A stretch of 64,000 nt of DNA. It comes from Paraburkholderia acidipaludis NBRC 101816 (GTDB taxonomy: Bacteria; Pseudomonadota; Gammaproteobacteria; Burkholderiales; Burkholderiaceae). Within the stretch, counting starts at the first letter, position 1, and each line of letters begins with the position of its first letter. The notes beneath the pieces are model-generated. The model ran no database searches. It was not told the DNA's origin and worked only from the letters and a program-made list of their open reading frames with translations. Location: positions 1 to 64,000 of the forward strand of contig NZ_BAXZ01000021.1 in the NCBI RefSeq assembly GCF_000684975.1, given 5' to 3'. A program made the position numbers and the translations under genes. Positions 8,745-17,957 of the stretch are shown one piece after another.

Positions 8745-9024
8745 TTCTGCCGGGTTTCACCGTAGCTCTGCCATCGGACGCCACTCCCCACGCACGAGCA
8801 GAAAATCTTTGCGCGACAAGGTCTTGGCGCGATTGGACAGGTGTTATCCACGGACCTATCAACGGTTTCTGTGGATAACGGCACGGGGTCCTCACGTCCT
8901 CGCGGCCCCAATCAGATGACCCACGCAAAAATTACATTTCTATTTCAATTCCATGTAATTTCCCGAAACATTCCAAATCCTTACTAACAGCAACCCTACG
9001 ATTGAAATAAACAGAAACATATGA
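8587..9024. other. Intergenic junction region without a recognisable gene
   Basis: This stretch joins the end of the T6SS duplication to the siderophore-receptor promoter. Short frames exist (for example one ending at 8878), but none has a ribosome-binding site or a recognisable domain. The left part is high-GC and looks like debris of an unidentified gene. The part from about 8925 on is AT-rich, as expected of a promoter region. No transposase, tRNA or clear terminal repeat was seen. Confidence 0.5.
8843..8879. repeat. Inverted pair of DnaA-box-like sequences
   Basis: GTTATCCAC at 8843-8851 and GTGGATAAC at 8871-8879 form a perfect 9-bp inverted repeat with a 19-nt spacer. The right arm, read on the minus strand, contains TTATCCACA, the consensus DnaA box; the left arm has one mismatch at its last base. 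No AT-rich unwinding region, iterons or replication gene accompany it, so an origin is not supported. Confidence 0.5.
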
Positions 9025-9043
9025 AATGATACCGATTCTCATT
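9025..9043. promoter_or_regulatory. Candidate Fur box upstream of the siderophore receptor
   Basis: AATGATACCGATTCTCATT closely fits the 19-bp Fur operator form (AATGATAATNATTNTCATT) and is nearly palindromic. It lies 162 bp before the TonB-receptor start. This predicts iron-repressed transcription of the receptor, hydroxylase and PepSY genes. Confidence 0.7.
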
Positions 9044-9204
9044 TGAATCGACCCAAAACGCATCGGTTCAACCTATAACAACCAGCCAGCGTAGCGTCGT
9101 GTCCTTGTCCGTTCGAGGGGCGGCCCAGCCAGCCAACGCACCCGTGCCGTCATGCGCTGTCACGCATGTCCAGTCGGCCGGGGCCTTCGTCGGACAGGAC
9201 TCCC

Positions 9205-11397
9205 ATGTTGAACAGGACGCCGCTCGCGAGTGCGCTCGCGCTGGCCTTTGCCGTGCCCTTCGCTTCCACCGCGCTCGCGCAGAGCGCGCCCGCGTCCGCA
9301 CCACAGGCTACCGCGCCAGCAGCGGCCTCTTCCGCTGCGGCAGAAGGCTCGACGCTTCCCGCCATCTCCGTTTCGGGACAGACCGATCCTCAGGACTTCC
9401 AGGCAGAGCGCTCGACGGTGGGCGCGAAGACGCCCACGGCGCTGCGCGACATCCCGCAGTCGGTTACGGTCATCAACAAGGCCGTGATGCAGTCGCAGGG
9501 CGCGACTTCGTTCCAGGACGCGCTGCGCAACGCGCCGGGCATCACGATAGGCGGCGCGGAAGGCGGCCAGATCGGCAACAACATCAACCTGCGCGGCTTC
9601 ACGGCGCAGAACGACATCTACCTCGACGGTTTCCGCGACCGCAATCAGTACTATCGCGACACGTTCGACCTCGACGCCATCGAAGTGCTCTACGGTCCTT
9701 CGTCCATGCTGTTCGGCCGCGGCTCGACGGGCGGCGTGGTGAACCAGGTGTCGAAGAAGGCCAATCTCACGCCGTCCGCGGAAGTCTCCACCACGGTCGG
9801 GACGGACGACCGCTATCGCACGTCCGTCGACCTGAACCATCCGCTGGGCGACACGGCGGCGTTCCGCCTGAATGCGTTCGGCCAGTCGCTCGGTTCCACG
9901 CGCGACGAGATGAAGAACAAGGACTACGGCATCGCGCCCGAGCTGCGTTTCGGCATCGGCACGCCAACGGAGGTGACGCTCTCCGCGCTGATCCAGCACA
10001 ACTACGACATGCCCGACTACGGCGTGCAGTCGATCAACGGCCATGCGTTCGCGCCGTCGAAGAGCACGTTTTACGGCCTCACCGACGACCGCACGATCCA
10101 GGACGTCCAGACGGTCGCGGCGCGCGTCGATCACAAGTTCAACGACCAGTTCAAGCTCACTAACCAGACCGAGTTCTCGCACTCGCTCACCGACGCGCGC
10201 GAGACCGCGCCCGGCGCGGTCCTGACCGGCCCGCTGGCTTCGAGTCCGGCGCTCTCGAACGGCAACTACACGACGCTGCCGCTCTCGGACCTCTACGTCA
10301 AGCTCGCGAGCCACGACCGCGTGATCGAGAACCACTCGATCTACAACGACACGATGGCCGAGTACAAGTTCGACACGGGCTTCGTCAAGCACGACGTGAT
10401 CGCGGGTGTCGAGGTCGGCCACGACAGCTATACGAATCAGGCCTATACGCGCAATAACCTGCCGATTCTCTCGCTGCTCGATCCGGCGTACATGTCCACG
10501 CCGTCGAACGTCACGCAGACCGTGGGCAACCACGCGGAGTCGGGTGCGACTTCGCTCGCGGCCTACATGAACGAGACGATGTCGTTGGGCGAGCACTGGA
10601 AGCTGATAGGCGGCCTGCGCTGGGACCGCTTCCAGGCGCACATCTCGAACACGATCAGCGCGCCGGGCTACGCGGACCAGACCAACACGTTCACGAGCGT
10701 GCGCGCCGGCGTGATCTATCAGCCTACCGATTGGCAGTCCTACTACTTCTCGTACGGCACCTCGTTCGACCCGTCGCTCGAATCGCTCACGGTCACGAAC
10801 AACACGCAGAACCTCGCGCCGGAACACACGAAGTCGTATGAGGTGGGCGGCAAGTGGGACTTGCTGAACGGCAATCTTTCGGTGACTTCGGCGCTGTTCC
10901 AGCAGGAGATGGACAATGCGCGCACGCAAACGTCCTCGGGCGAATACCTGCTGGAAGGCGACGTGCGCGTGCGCGGCTTCCAGGCGGGCGTGAGCGGGCA
11001 CCTCACGGACAAATGGCAGGTGTTCGGCGGTTACACGTACATGGACGGCGTGGTGCTCCAGGCGCTGGACGGCACCCAGGGCAATACGCTCGCGAATACG
11101 CCGCGCAACACGCTGACGCTCTGGACAACTTACGAAGTGGCGCCGCACTGGGAAGTGGGCGGCGGCCCGACCTACATGTCGGCGCGTTATGCGGCGAACA
11201 CGAACTACGTTTCGGTAGGCGGCTACACGCGCTGGGATGCGATGGCCGAATACGAGCAGAAAAAGTGGGACGTGCGCCTGAATCTGCTGAACCTGACCAA
11301 CAAGTTCTACTACGACGCGCTCATTCAATCCGATGGCGGACGTTCGGTGCCTGGCGTGGGACGCACGCTGCTCGCGACCTTCGACTATCGGCTCTGA
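9205..11397 (+). CDS. TonB-dependent catecholate-type siderophore receptor
   Basis: The start at ATG 9205 is preferred over ATG 9166: it follows CAGGAC and gives a proper signal peptide (LNRTPLASALALAFAVPFAS, cut after ALAQ). The mature protein has a plug domain with ALRDIPQSVTVINKAVM, NINLRGF, YLDGFRDRNQYYRDTFDLDAIEVLYGPSSMLFGRGSTGG, then a long beta-barrel ending in FDYRL with a terminal aromatic-rich strand. The 730-residue length is normal for the Fiu/FiuA/PiuA group. It would bind ferric siderophores, probably catecholates, at the outer membrane and import them using TonB energy. A hydroxylase of the PiuC family follows, a conserved partner of Fiu-type receptors, and a Fur box precedes it. 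A full signalling domain (secretin/STN) is absent. Confidence 0.92.
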   Translation: MLNRTPLASALALAFAVPFASTALAQSAPASAPQATAPAAASSAAAEGSTLPAISVSGQTDPQDFQAERSTVGAKTPTALRDIPQSVTVINKAVMQSQGATSFQDALRNAPGITIGGAEGGQIGNNINLRGFTAQNDIYLDGFRDRNQYYRDTFDLDAIEVLYGPSSMLFGRGSTGGVVNQVSKKANLTPSAEVSTTVGTDDRYRTSVDLNHPLGDTAAFRLNAFGQSLGSTRDEMKNKDYGIAPELRFGIGTPTEVTLSALIQHNYDMPDYGVQSINGHAFAPSKSTFYGLTDDRTIQDVQTVAARVDHKFNDQFKLTNQTEFSHSLTDARETAPGAVLTGPLASSPALSNGNYTTLPLSDLYVKLASHDRVIENHSIYNDTMAEYKFDTGFVKHDVIAGVEVGHDSYTNQAYTRNNLPILSLLDPAYMSTPSNVTQTVGNHAESGATSLAAYMNETMSLGEHWKLIGGLRWDRFQAHISNTISAPGYADQTNTFTSVRAGVIYQPTDWQSYYFSYGTSFDPSLESLTVTNNTQNLAPEHTKSYEVGGKWDLLNGNLSVTSALFQQEMDNARTQTSSGEYLLEGDVRVRGFQAGVSGHLTDKWQVFGGYTYMDGVVLQALDGTQGNTLANTPRNTLTLWTTYEVAPHWEVGGGPTYMSARYAANTNYVSVGGYTRWDAMAEYEQKKWDVRLNLLNLTNKFYYDALIQSDGGRSVPGVGRTLLATFDYRL

Positions 11398-11508
11398 GTG
11401 CAAGATGCCGTCACGCGCCGTAACGCAATTGCCCGAAAAATCGCGCACAATGCGCGGTTTTACGCGCACGGCGCACGTGACGCGCGTGGCGCACGGAAAG
11501 GAAACCCG

Positions 11509-12192
11509 ATGCTGGTGCACATACCGAATGTCCTGACACCCGACCAGGTGCGCGGCCTGCGCGAGCGGCTCGACCGCGCGGGCGACGTCTGGGTGGACGG
11601 CCGCGCGACGGCCGGTTATACCGGCGCGCCCGTGAAGCGCAATCGGCAGATCGCCGAGCACACGCCGATCGCGCGCGAGCTGGGCGACGTGGTGCTGGCC
11701 GCCATCGAGCGCAATCCGCTCTTCATCAGCGCGGCGCTGCCCAATCAGGTGTATCCGCCGCTCTTCAACCGTTACGAGGGCGGCATGACGTTCGGCAGCC
11801 ACGTGGACGGCGCCGTGCGGGTGCTGCCCAACGGCGTGAAGCTGCGCACGGACGTTTCGGTAACGCTGTTCCTTTCGGCGCCCGACGAGTACGACGGCGG
11901 CGAACTCGTGATCGAGGACAGCTACGGCGTGCAGGAGGTCAAGCTGCCGGCCGGCGACATGATCGTCTATCCGGCCACGAGCCTGCATCAGGTCACGCCG
12001 GTCACGCGCGGCGTGCGTCTCGCAAGTTTCTTCTGGGTGCAGAGTCTCGTGCGCAGCGATACCCAGCGCGCGCTGCTCTTCGACATGGACACGGCGATCC
12101 AGCGCCTGAACGCGAGCGACGCGGACGCGCAGGCCCGCCGCAGCCTGGTCGGTTGCTATCACAACCTTTTGCGTATCTGGAGCGAAACGTGA
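11509..12192 (+). CDS. piuC: PiuC/YbiX-type Fe(II)/2-oxoglutarate-dependent hydroxylase
   Basis: The start is ATG 11509, preceded by GGAAAGGAAA; the frame is open from 11398 but that region has no start signal. The 227 residues match the ~225-residue PKHD-type hydroxylase family. The iron triad is visible as H and D in GSHVDGAVR and the distal H in SLHQVTPVTRG, with an arginine nearby (GVRLASF) for 2-oxoglutarate. The substrate in this family is uncertain; genetic linkage to catecholate receptors suggests modification of a siderophore or receptor-linked ligand. It lies 111 bp after the receptor gene and overlaps the next gene by 4 nt, so it is part of the iron operon. Confidence 0.9.
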   Translation: MLVHIPNVLTPDQVRGLRERLDRAGDVWVDGRATAGYTGAPVKRNRQIAEHTPIARELGDVVLAAIERNPLFISAALPNQVYPPLFNRYEGGMTFGSHVDGAVRVLPNGVKLRTDVSVTLFLSAPDEYDGGELVIEDSYGVQEVKLPAGDMIVYPATSLHQVTPVTRGVRLASFFWVQSLVRSDTQRALLFDMDTAIQRLNASDADAQARRSLVGCYHNLLRIWSET

Positions 12193-12911
12193 ACTATCCC
12201 GAGGCCGTGGAAATCGAGGCGACGCAGCCGCGTCCGGCGCAATTCGACGCCGCGGCGCGCGACGAGCGCGCGAAACGTCCACGCCGCGGTTCGCGCCGCG
12301 CAACCTTCATCAAATGGCTGCGCAAGGTGCATGGCTGGGTGGGGCTCTGGGGCGCGGCGCTGGGTCTCCTGTTCGGCGTGACGGGTTTCGTGCTCAACCA
12401 TCGCGGCGAACCGCTGCATGTTTCCCCGGGTGCGCCGCAGGTTTCGACCGTGCAGCTCAAGCTGCCCGATCCCGCGCCTGAAACGCCGCGCGCGCTCGTG
12501 AAGTGGTTGCAAGGGCAGCCGGACCTGAAGCTGCCGGCGCGCGTTGGCCGCGTACAGAAGGAGCCGGAACATCCCGTGGCCTGGGGCGACCGCGAGACCG
12601 TTCAGCCCGAGCACTGGCAGTTGATGTTCTCGTCGCCGAACGAGAGCGTTACGGTCGAGTACTGGGACGGCAACGACTTCGTGACCCTCAAGCGCAACAG
12701 CAATTCGCTGCTCGCCACGCTCACGAACCTGCACAAGGGCGTGGGCATGAGCGTGGGCTGGGTGCTCTTCGTCGACAGCTTCGCCGGCGCGCTGATCCTG
12801 CTTTCGCTGACCGGCGTGCTGCTCTGGACCGAGCTCAACAAACGCAAGACGGTGGGCGCCGTGCTCGTGATCGGCTCGATCATCGTGGCCGTTTGCGCGG
12901 GGTTGTCCTGA
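12189..12911 (+). CDS. PepSY-associated membrane protein of the siderophore operon
   Basis: The GTG start at 12189 overlaps the piuC stop (GTGA) and has GGAGCG upstream. The 240-residue protein has an N-terminal cytosolic stretch rich in Arg, a membrane helix (WVGLWGAALGLLFGVTGFVL, about 50-70), a ~120-residue periplasmic PepSY-like part and a C-terminal pair of helices (VLFVDSFAGALILLSLTGVLLW; VGAVLVIGSIIVAVCAGL). HGWVGLWGA and LTNLHKGVGM are typical of the PepSY-associated TM family, often linked to TonB receptors and proposed to reduce imported ferric complexes or pass electrons. The exact reaction is not shown by the sequence. Confidence 0.82.
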   Translation: MNYPEAVEIEATQPRPAQFDAAARDERAKRPRRGSRRATFIKWLRKVHGWVGLWGAALGLLFGVTGFVLNHRGEPLHVSPGAPQVSTVQLKLPDPAPETPRALVKWLQGQPDLKLPARVGRVQKEPEHPVAWGDRETVQPEHWQLMFSSPNESVTVEYWDGNDFVTLKRNSNSLLATLTNLHKGVGMSVGWVLFVDSFAGALILLSLTGVLLWTELNKRKTVGAVLVIGSIIVAVCAGLS

Positions 12912-12942
12912 TCGCGCCCGGATGGCGCTTCATTGCCGTCAA

Positions 12943-13725
12943 TCAATCGCCTTCGTCTTCCACGCCGCGCCGGCGCAGCAGATAGGTGTCCATGATCCAG
13001 CCGTTCGCGTCGCGCGCCTCGCCGCGCACGCGGACGATCTCGTCCTTTACCTCGTCGAGGCGGCCCGAGATGAGGATCTCGTCGGGCGTGCCGACATAAG
13101 CGCCCCAGTAGATGTCGAGGTCTTCGCCCGCGAGGTCGCGGTAGGCGTTCTGCGCGTCCAGCATCACGACCACGCTGTCCGTGTCCGCGGGAAAGCCCTG
13201 CGCGAGACGGCGCCCGGTGGTGATCGCCACGGGGCGGCCGATGAAGTTGAGCGGCACGCGGTGCTTCGCCGCGAGCGCCTGCACGCTGCTGATGCCCGGA
13301 ATCACCTCGAAGTCGAACGCGAGGCGCCGTTGCGCCAGGATCGCGTCGAGAATGCGGATTGTGCTGTCGTAGAGCGACGGATCGCCCCACACGAGAAAGG
13401 CGCCGCACTGGCCGTCTGCGAGTTCCTCCTCGATGAGCCGCTCGAACACGCGCTGCTTGTCGCGGTTCAGTTCCTCCACGGCCGCGCGATAGTCGGCGCC
13501 GTCGCGCCGCCGCTCGGGGCTCGCCGCTTCGACGATCCGGTACTCGCGATCCTCGATGAAGCGCGCGCAGATTTCTTTGCGCAGCGCCACGAGCTTGTCC
13601 TTGGCCGGCCCCTTGTCCATCACGAAGAACACGTCTGCCTGATTGAGCGCGTTGATGGCTTGCACGGTCAGGTAGTCGGGGTCGCCCGCGCCGATGCCGA
13701 TCACCAGTATTTTCTTCAGTTTCAT
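12943..13725 (-). CDS. cobF: Precorrin-6A synthase (deacetylating)
   Basis: The 260-residue protein has the tetrapyrrole methylase fold: ILVIGIGAGDPDYLTVQA at the N terminus, FLVWGDPSLYD, FEVIPGISSVQALAAKHRVPL and VVVMLDA. The ending IDIYWGAYVGTPDEIL(I)SG with LDEV is characteristic of CobF rather than other Cob/Cbi methylases. CobF uses S-adenosylmethionine to methylate C-1 of precorrin-5 and expel acetate in the aerobic cobalamin pathway. No other cob gene lies in the window, so it stands alone here. The start has a weak purine-rich site (GGAACCCCCT region) upstream. Confidence 0.9.
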   Translation of the reverse strand: MKLKKILVIGIGAGDPDYLTVQAINALNQADVFFVMDKGPAKDKLVALRKEICARFIEDREYRIVEAASPERRRDGADYRAAVEELNRDKQRVFERLIEEELADGQCGAFLVWGDPSLYDSTIRILDAILAQRRLAFDFEVIPGISSVQALAAKHRVPLNFIGRPVAITTGRRLAQGFPADTDSVVVMLDAQNAYRDLAGEDLDIYWGAYVGTPDEILISGRLDEVKDEIVRVRGEARDANGWIMDTYLLRRRGVEDEGD

Positions 13726-13934
13726 AGGGGGTTCCGTCCAGGATTGCCGGCGTGCGCGCGAAGGCGGAACGCGCTGCCCGGCGAATGATAGCGTGACTTC
13801 GGCCTGGCGCTTCGGCCTTCAGCGCCCTCGCTCGCCGCCGAGGGGCATTTCCTTCAATACGCGCTCGCGCGGTCCGCTTACGCTTGGGTCGTGATGCGCT
13901 CGCCCGCCGGGCGCGCAATCAGGACAACCCGAGG

Positions 13935-14528
13935 ATGACCGTGAACATGGCACTTTCCATGGCCGCTTTCGCGCTGGCCACGTCGATCACACCAGGACCC
14001 GTCAATGTCGTCGCGCTGGGCGCGGGTACGCGGTATGGACTGCGCGCGAGCCTGCGCCACGTGACCGGCGCGACAGTCGGCTTCGTGCTGCTTCTGCTGC
14101 TGATCGGGCTCGGACTGCACGAACTGCTCGCGCAATGGCCGTGGCTCACGCGCGCGATCCGCTGGGCTGGCGTGGCCTTCCTGCTCTACGTGGCATGGCG
14201 CCTTGCCGCCGACAACGGCGAGATCGACACCGCCACCTCCGCGCGCGGTCCCTCGCTGTGGGTGGGCGCGGCCATGCAATGGCTCAACCCGAAAGCGTGG
14301 CTCGCCTCGGTGGCGGGCATGGGCGCCTATGCGGCCTCGGGGGAGAAGGTGCTGGTCTGGCAGTTCGCCGCGATCTACTGCGTCGTCTGCTATCTCTCGA
14401 TCGCCTGCTGGGCCTGGGCCGGGGCGTCGTTGCGCGAGGCGCTGCGCAAGCCGGCGCGCGTGCGCCTCGTGAACCGCAGCATGGCGGTGCTGCTCGCGGC
14501 GAGCGCGCTGTACCTGCTCAAGACCTGA
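13935..14528 (+). CDS. LysE/RhtB-family amino-acid exporter
   Basis: ATG 13935 follows CCGAGG; an earlier in-frame ATG at 13884 lacks a site and would add a basic, non-family leader. The 197 residues hold about six membrane helices, with the family signature TSITPGPVNVVALGAGTRYGLRASL near the N terminus and AMQWLNPKAWLASVAGM in the middle. Members export amino acids or related compounds by proton exchange across the inner membrane. It is convergent with an AraC-type gene that ends only 7 nt away. AraC/LysE neighbours are common and often functionally linked, so that regulator may control it; the substrate cannot be read. Confidence 0.88.
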   Translation: MTVNMALSMAAFALATSITPGPVNVVALGAGTRYGLRASLRHVTGATVGFVLLLLLIGLGLHELLAQWPWLTRAIRWAGVAFLLYVAWRLAADNGEIDTATSARGPSLWVGAAMQWLNPKAWLASVAGMGAYAASGEKVLVWQFAAIYCVVCYLSIACWAWAGASLREALRKPARVRLVNRSMAVLLAASALYLLKT

Positions 14529-14535
14529 GCGGCGC

Positions 14536-15372
14536 TCACCCGTTGCCGCGGTACTGTCCCGGCGTGGCCGCGACGAACTGGCGGAACGCGCGCTGGAGAT
14601 GCGCCTGATCGGCGAAGCCCGCATCCGCGGCGACTTCGGCGATGGCGCGTCCGCGCCGCAACTGTGCCCGGCTGAACTCGATGCGCCGGTTCACCACATA
14701 AGCGTGGGGCGTCATGCCGTATTGCTGCCGGAACGCGCGGATCAGATACGAAGGCGAGAGGTCGGCCGCCGCGCAGATTTCGTCCAGCCTGAGCGCGCGC
14801 GTGTAGTTGTCGTCGATGTATTCGGCGGCGCGCGCGAGGCGGTGGTTCGGCTCGCGCCCGCTGCAAGGCGCGGGGTTCAGCGTCTGTTGCAGCGTCGAAA
14901 ACCAGGCCGTGATGGCGCTTTCCTTGCGCAGCGTGCTCTCGTGCATATCGGTGAGCAGCGAGTAGAGCCGGTTGAGCCCGGCGAAGAGATCGGGCCGCAG
15001 GCTCAAGGTCTGTTCGAACGCGCGAAAGCCCTGGCCGGCGTTGAAGCCCAGATCCTGCTGCCGTTGCGCGAGCCAGTCCACGTCCAGATAGAACATGCGG
15101 TAGGCCCACGGCGCGTCTTTGGCCGGGTTGCATGCATGCGCGACCTCGGGATTGACCACCACGACCGTGCCCGCGCCAATCGGCTCGAGCGTGCGGCCGT
15201 TCAGGTAGGTGCTGCGCCCGCCCGTTACCGCGCCGATCGAGAACGTGCTGTGCGCGTGCAGGCCGTAGCGCACCTTGCGGCCGTCGGCAATCGCGCGCAC
15301 CTCGACGAACGGCAACGCGTCGTCGCGCCAGAATTGGGGCACGGCTGCGGAGGTCCGAGGCGATGAGGGCAC
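14536..15372 (-). CDS. AraC-family transcriptional regulator (next to LysE exporter)
   Basis: The 278 residues have a cupin-like sensor half (VRYGLHAHSTFSIGAVTGGRSTYLNGRTLEPIGAGTVVVVNPEVAHACNP is characteristic of AraC_binding) and a C-terminal double helix-turn-helix (LDEICAAADLSPSYLIRAFRQQYGMTPHAYVVNRRIE, then AIAEVAADAGFADQAHLQRAFRQFVAATPGQYR). It probably senses a small amino-acid-like ligand and controls the convergent exporter. The ATG at 15370-15372 gives the family's usual N terminus. Confidence 0.88.
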   Translation of the reverse strand: MPSSPRTSAAVPQFWRDDALPFVEVRAIADGRKVRYGLHAHSTFSIGAVTGGRSTYLNGRTLEPIGAGTVVVVNPEVAHACNPAKDAPWAYRMFYLDVDWLAQRQQDLGFNAGQGFRAFEQTLSLRPDLFAGLNRLYSLLTDMHESTLRKESAITAWFSTLQQTLNPAPCSGREPNHRLARAAEYIDDNYTRALRLDEICAAADLSPSYLIRAFRQQYGMTPHAYVVNRRIEFSRAQLRRGRAIAEVAADAGFADQAHLQRAFRQFVAATPGQYRGNG

Positions 15373-15599
15373 GGCGGATTTCCGTTTTGAAAGGCGAGAG
15401 TCGATCTTATCGCAAGGTGCCGTTTACCGCTTACCGTCTCGCGTGGCGCGTCACCGTGCGCTGGCGCACATTCCTGTGAAGATTCATAACAGCGTCACAT
15501 ACCCCCCGCGATAATTCCACGCTCGAATAGATGGCTTTATGCGTCATGAGTTGCACAACGATAGTGCGGCCGGCGCAGTAACAGCCCGGGGATTTCGAC

Positions 15600-17954
15600 A
15601 TGACCATTCGTCACCGCATCACGCTACTCATCGTACTGATGTTCGTCGCGCTGTCCGCCATCGGCGGCTACGCGGTCTATCAGACACGCCGCAGTGCCGC
15701 CGACGTCCGCCAGGTTACGCAAGGCGTCGTGCCGAGCGCGCTGGCTTCCTCCGACCTCGTCGCCCTCGTGAAGGACGTGCAGCTCGCCACGATGACGCTC
15801 GTCTACGCGCCCGACGCGAACATGGTCTCGCAGGCGCAGGACGACCTGAAGACCAAGGAAGCCGCGCTGCGCGCCGCGCTCGACGTGCAGCGCAAGGCTG
15901 CCGCGAGCCACGCGCAGGAAGGTCTCGTCGCGCAGGCCGACGAAAGCATCGGCAACTACTTCTCCGCGATCGACGACACCGCGAAGATGAAGGCCGCGGG
16001 CAAGAACGAGCTCGCGCAGGCCTACCTCTTCGCGAACGTCGCGCAGTACCGCGACGAGCTGGAAGGCATCGTCACGACGCTGCGCGTCGAGAAGAACCGC
16101 CAGAAAGACGAAGCGATCACGGCGCTCAACGGCACGCTCGACACCACCACGAGCGCCATTGCCGGCGTGACGGGCGGCGCGGTCGTGCTGCTCACGCTGA
16201 TCGGCCTCCTGCTGTATCGCCAGATCACGCGCCCGCTCTCGAGCATGCAGGCCATGATGAGCGAGATCGCCTCGAACCAGGACTTCACGCGGCGCGTGCC
16301 GGTGGGCCGCATGGACGAGATCGGCCATTCGATCGTCGCCTTCAACGGCATGATCGAGAAGATCCAGCAGAGCTCGGCGCAGCTCAAGCGCAAGACCGAC
16401 GACATCCAGGCCATGCTGCAGAACATGCAGCAGGGCATTCTCACGGTGGTCGAAGGCGCGACCATCCACAACGAGTACTCGGCGTATCTGGAAGCGATCT
16501 TCGAGACCAACGAGATCGCGGGCCGCCCGCTCATGGATCTCGTGTTCACGAACACGACGCTCGACGCCGACACGGTCGCCCAGGTGCAAGCCGCCGTCGA
16601 CGCGTGCCTTGGCGAAGACAGCGTGAACTTCGCGTTCAACCAGCACCTGCTCGTGAACGAGATCACGCGCACGATGCCCGACGGCCGCGAGAAGGTGCTC
16701 GACCTGAGCTGGTCGGCGATCACGGACGAAAACGACGTGGTCGTGCGCCTCATGCTTTGCGTGCGCGACGTGACGGAACTGCGCGAACTCGCGGCGGAAG
16801 CGGGCGAGCAGAAGCGCCGCCTGCAGATGATCGGCGAGATTCTCGCGGTGAGCGAGGAGAAGTTCCATCAGTTCGTGGAAAGCTCGAAGGGCTTCATCCA
16901 CGAGAACGAACGCATCATCCGCCAGTACGACTGCGCCGACATGGACGCCGTCGCGGCGCTGTTCCGCAACATGCATACGGTGAAGGGCAATGCCCGCACG
17001 TACAGCCTGCAGCACCTCACGGGCGTCGTGCACGAGGTCGAGCAGCGCTACGACGCGCTGCGCCGCGAAGACCCGGATCACACGTGGGACCAGCAGTCGC
17101 TGATCGAGGATCTCGAGCGCGTGAAGCATTCGCTCGAACACTACGCGACGATCAATGCCGAAAGCCTTGGCCGCGGCACGGGCGCGAAGGGCGGCGACGG
17201 CCGCGTGAGCGTGGCGCGCGAGCAGATCGAAGCCAGCCTGCGTGCGCTCGACGCCGCGCACGACGACGACCTCGCTTCGCTGCGTGCGATGCGCGCGACG
17301 GTGCGCGGCCTGCTCGCCCGCATCGGCACCGAAACGGTGGGCGACGCGCTGGCGGGCGTGCTCGACTCGCTTCCTTCGCTGGCCGACGAATTGGGCAAGG
17401 TCGCGCCGATCGTTCGGATTGCGGACCATGACTTGCGCCTGAAGAGCGAAGTGGCGCCCACGGTGAAAGACGTGTTCACGCACCTGCTGCGCAACTCGCT
17501 CGACCACGGCATCGAAATGCCGGCGCAGCGCCGCGCCCAGGGCAAGGACGAGGCGGGTCATATCGACATCGCGGCGAACGTGGAAGGCGGCGCCCTGAAG
17601 ATGGTGCTTGCCGACGACGGCCGCGGCCTCGCGCTGGCGCGCATCCGCGGCATTGCGGTGGAGCGCGGCTGGCTCGCCCAGGACGAAGCCGCGAGCGACG
17701 AGACGATCGCCGGCTTCATTTTCGGCGCGGGCTTTTCGACGGCGCAGCACGTGACCGAGGTATCGGGCCGCGGCGTGGGCATGGATGCGGTGCGCGCGTT
17801 CCTCGAACGCGAAGGCGGCCGCATCGAGCTGCGCTTCACGGACAGCCGGCAGGGCGCGGATTACCGCCATTTCGAAACGATCGTCTGGCTACCGCAGCAA
17901 TGGGCCGTGAGCGGCGCCGATCGCACCGCGCACGCGCGGGTGCTGGCGGACTGA
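15600..17954 (+). CDS. Membrane chemosensory kinase with HAMP, PAS-like, Hpt and HATPase domains, lacking a CheW-like end
   Basis: The 784-residue protein starts with a membrane helix (ITLLIVLMFVALSAIGGYAVY), a ~170-residue periplasmic sensor, a second helix (about 183-206, AGVTGGAVVLLTLIGLLLY), a HAMP segment, a PAS-like region (about 275-395), an Hpt region with MHTVKGNAR (phospho-acceptor His about residue 459) and a CheA-like HATPase domain (N-box LLRNSLDHGIE, Asn about 632; ADDGRGLALARI; SGRGVGMDAVR). It ends soon after the ATPase, without the P5/CheW-like domain that couples CheA to receptors. It therefore fuses receptor and kinase. It heads a four-gene operon that encodes a signalling-hairpin protein, a CheX-like protein and a CheY. 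It probably phosphorylates the CheY-like product; the output is unknown. Confidence 0.82.
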   Translation: MTIRHRITLLIVLMFVALSAIGGYAVYQTRRSAADVRQVTQGVVPSALASSDLVALVKDVQLATMTLVYAPDANMVSQAQDDLKTKEAALRAALDVQRKAAASHAQEGLVAQADESIGNYFSAIDDTAKMKAAGKNELAQAYLFANVAQYRDELEGIVTTLRVEKNRQKDEAITALNGTLDTTTSAIAGVTGGAVVLLTLIGLLLYRQITRPLSSMQAMMSEIASNQDFTRRVPVGRMDEIGHSIVAFNGMIEKIQQSSAQLKRKTDDIQAMLQNMQQGILTVVEGATIHNEYSAYLEAIFETNEIAGRPLMDLVFTNTTLDADTVAQVQAAVDACLGEDSVNFAFNQHLLVNEITRTMPDGREKVLDLSWSAITDENDVVVRLMLCVRDVTELRELAAEAGEQKRRLQMIGEILAVSEEKFHQFVESSKGFIHENERIIRQYDCADMDAVAALFRNMHTVKGNARTYSLQHLTGVVHEVEQRYDALRREDPDHTWDQQSLIEDLERVKHSLEHYATINAESLGRGTGAKGGDGRVSVAREQIEASLRALDAAHDDDLASLRAMRATVRGLLARIGTETVGDALAGVLDSLPSLADELGKVAPIVRIADHDLRLKSEVAPTVKDVFTHLLRNSLDHGIEMPAQRRAQGKDEAGHIDIAANVEGGALKMVLADDGRGLALARIRGIAVERGWLAQDEAASDETIAGFIFGAGFSTAQHVTEVSGRGVGMDAVRAFLEREGGRIELRFTDSRQGADYRHFETIVWLPQQWAVSGADRTAHARVLAD

Positions 17955-17957
17955 TCC

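Noticed and set aside
8843..8879. Replication origin
   Set aside because: Only two DnaA-box-like sites, with no AT-rich element, iterons or rep/par genes.
9160..12303. Antisense frame of 1047 codons opposite the TonB receptor and piuC
   Set aside because: Arg/Ala/His-rich composition and exact overlap with well-supported genes show a high-GC shadow. The same holds for long antisense or out-of-frame stretches at 15539-17431, 15624-17870, 19243-21870, 23657-26908, 27775-29808, 43655-46027 and 57336-59360.
13726..13934. Cobalamin riboswitch before cobF
   Set aside because: The gap is short and no B12-box-like sequence was found on either strand.
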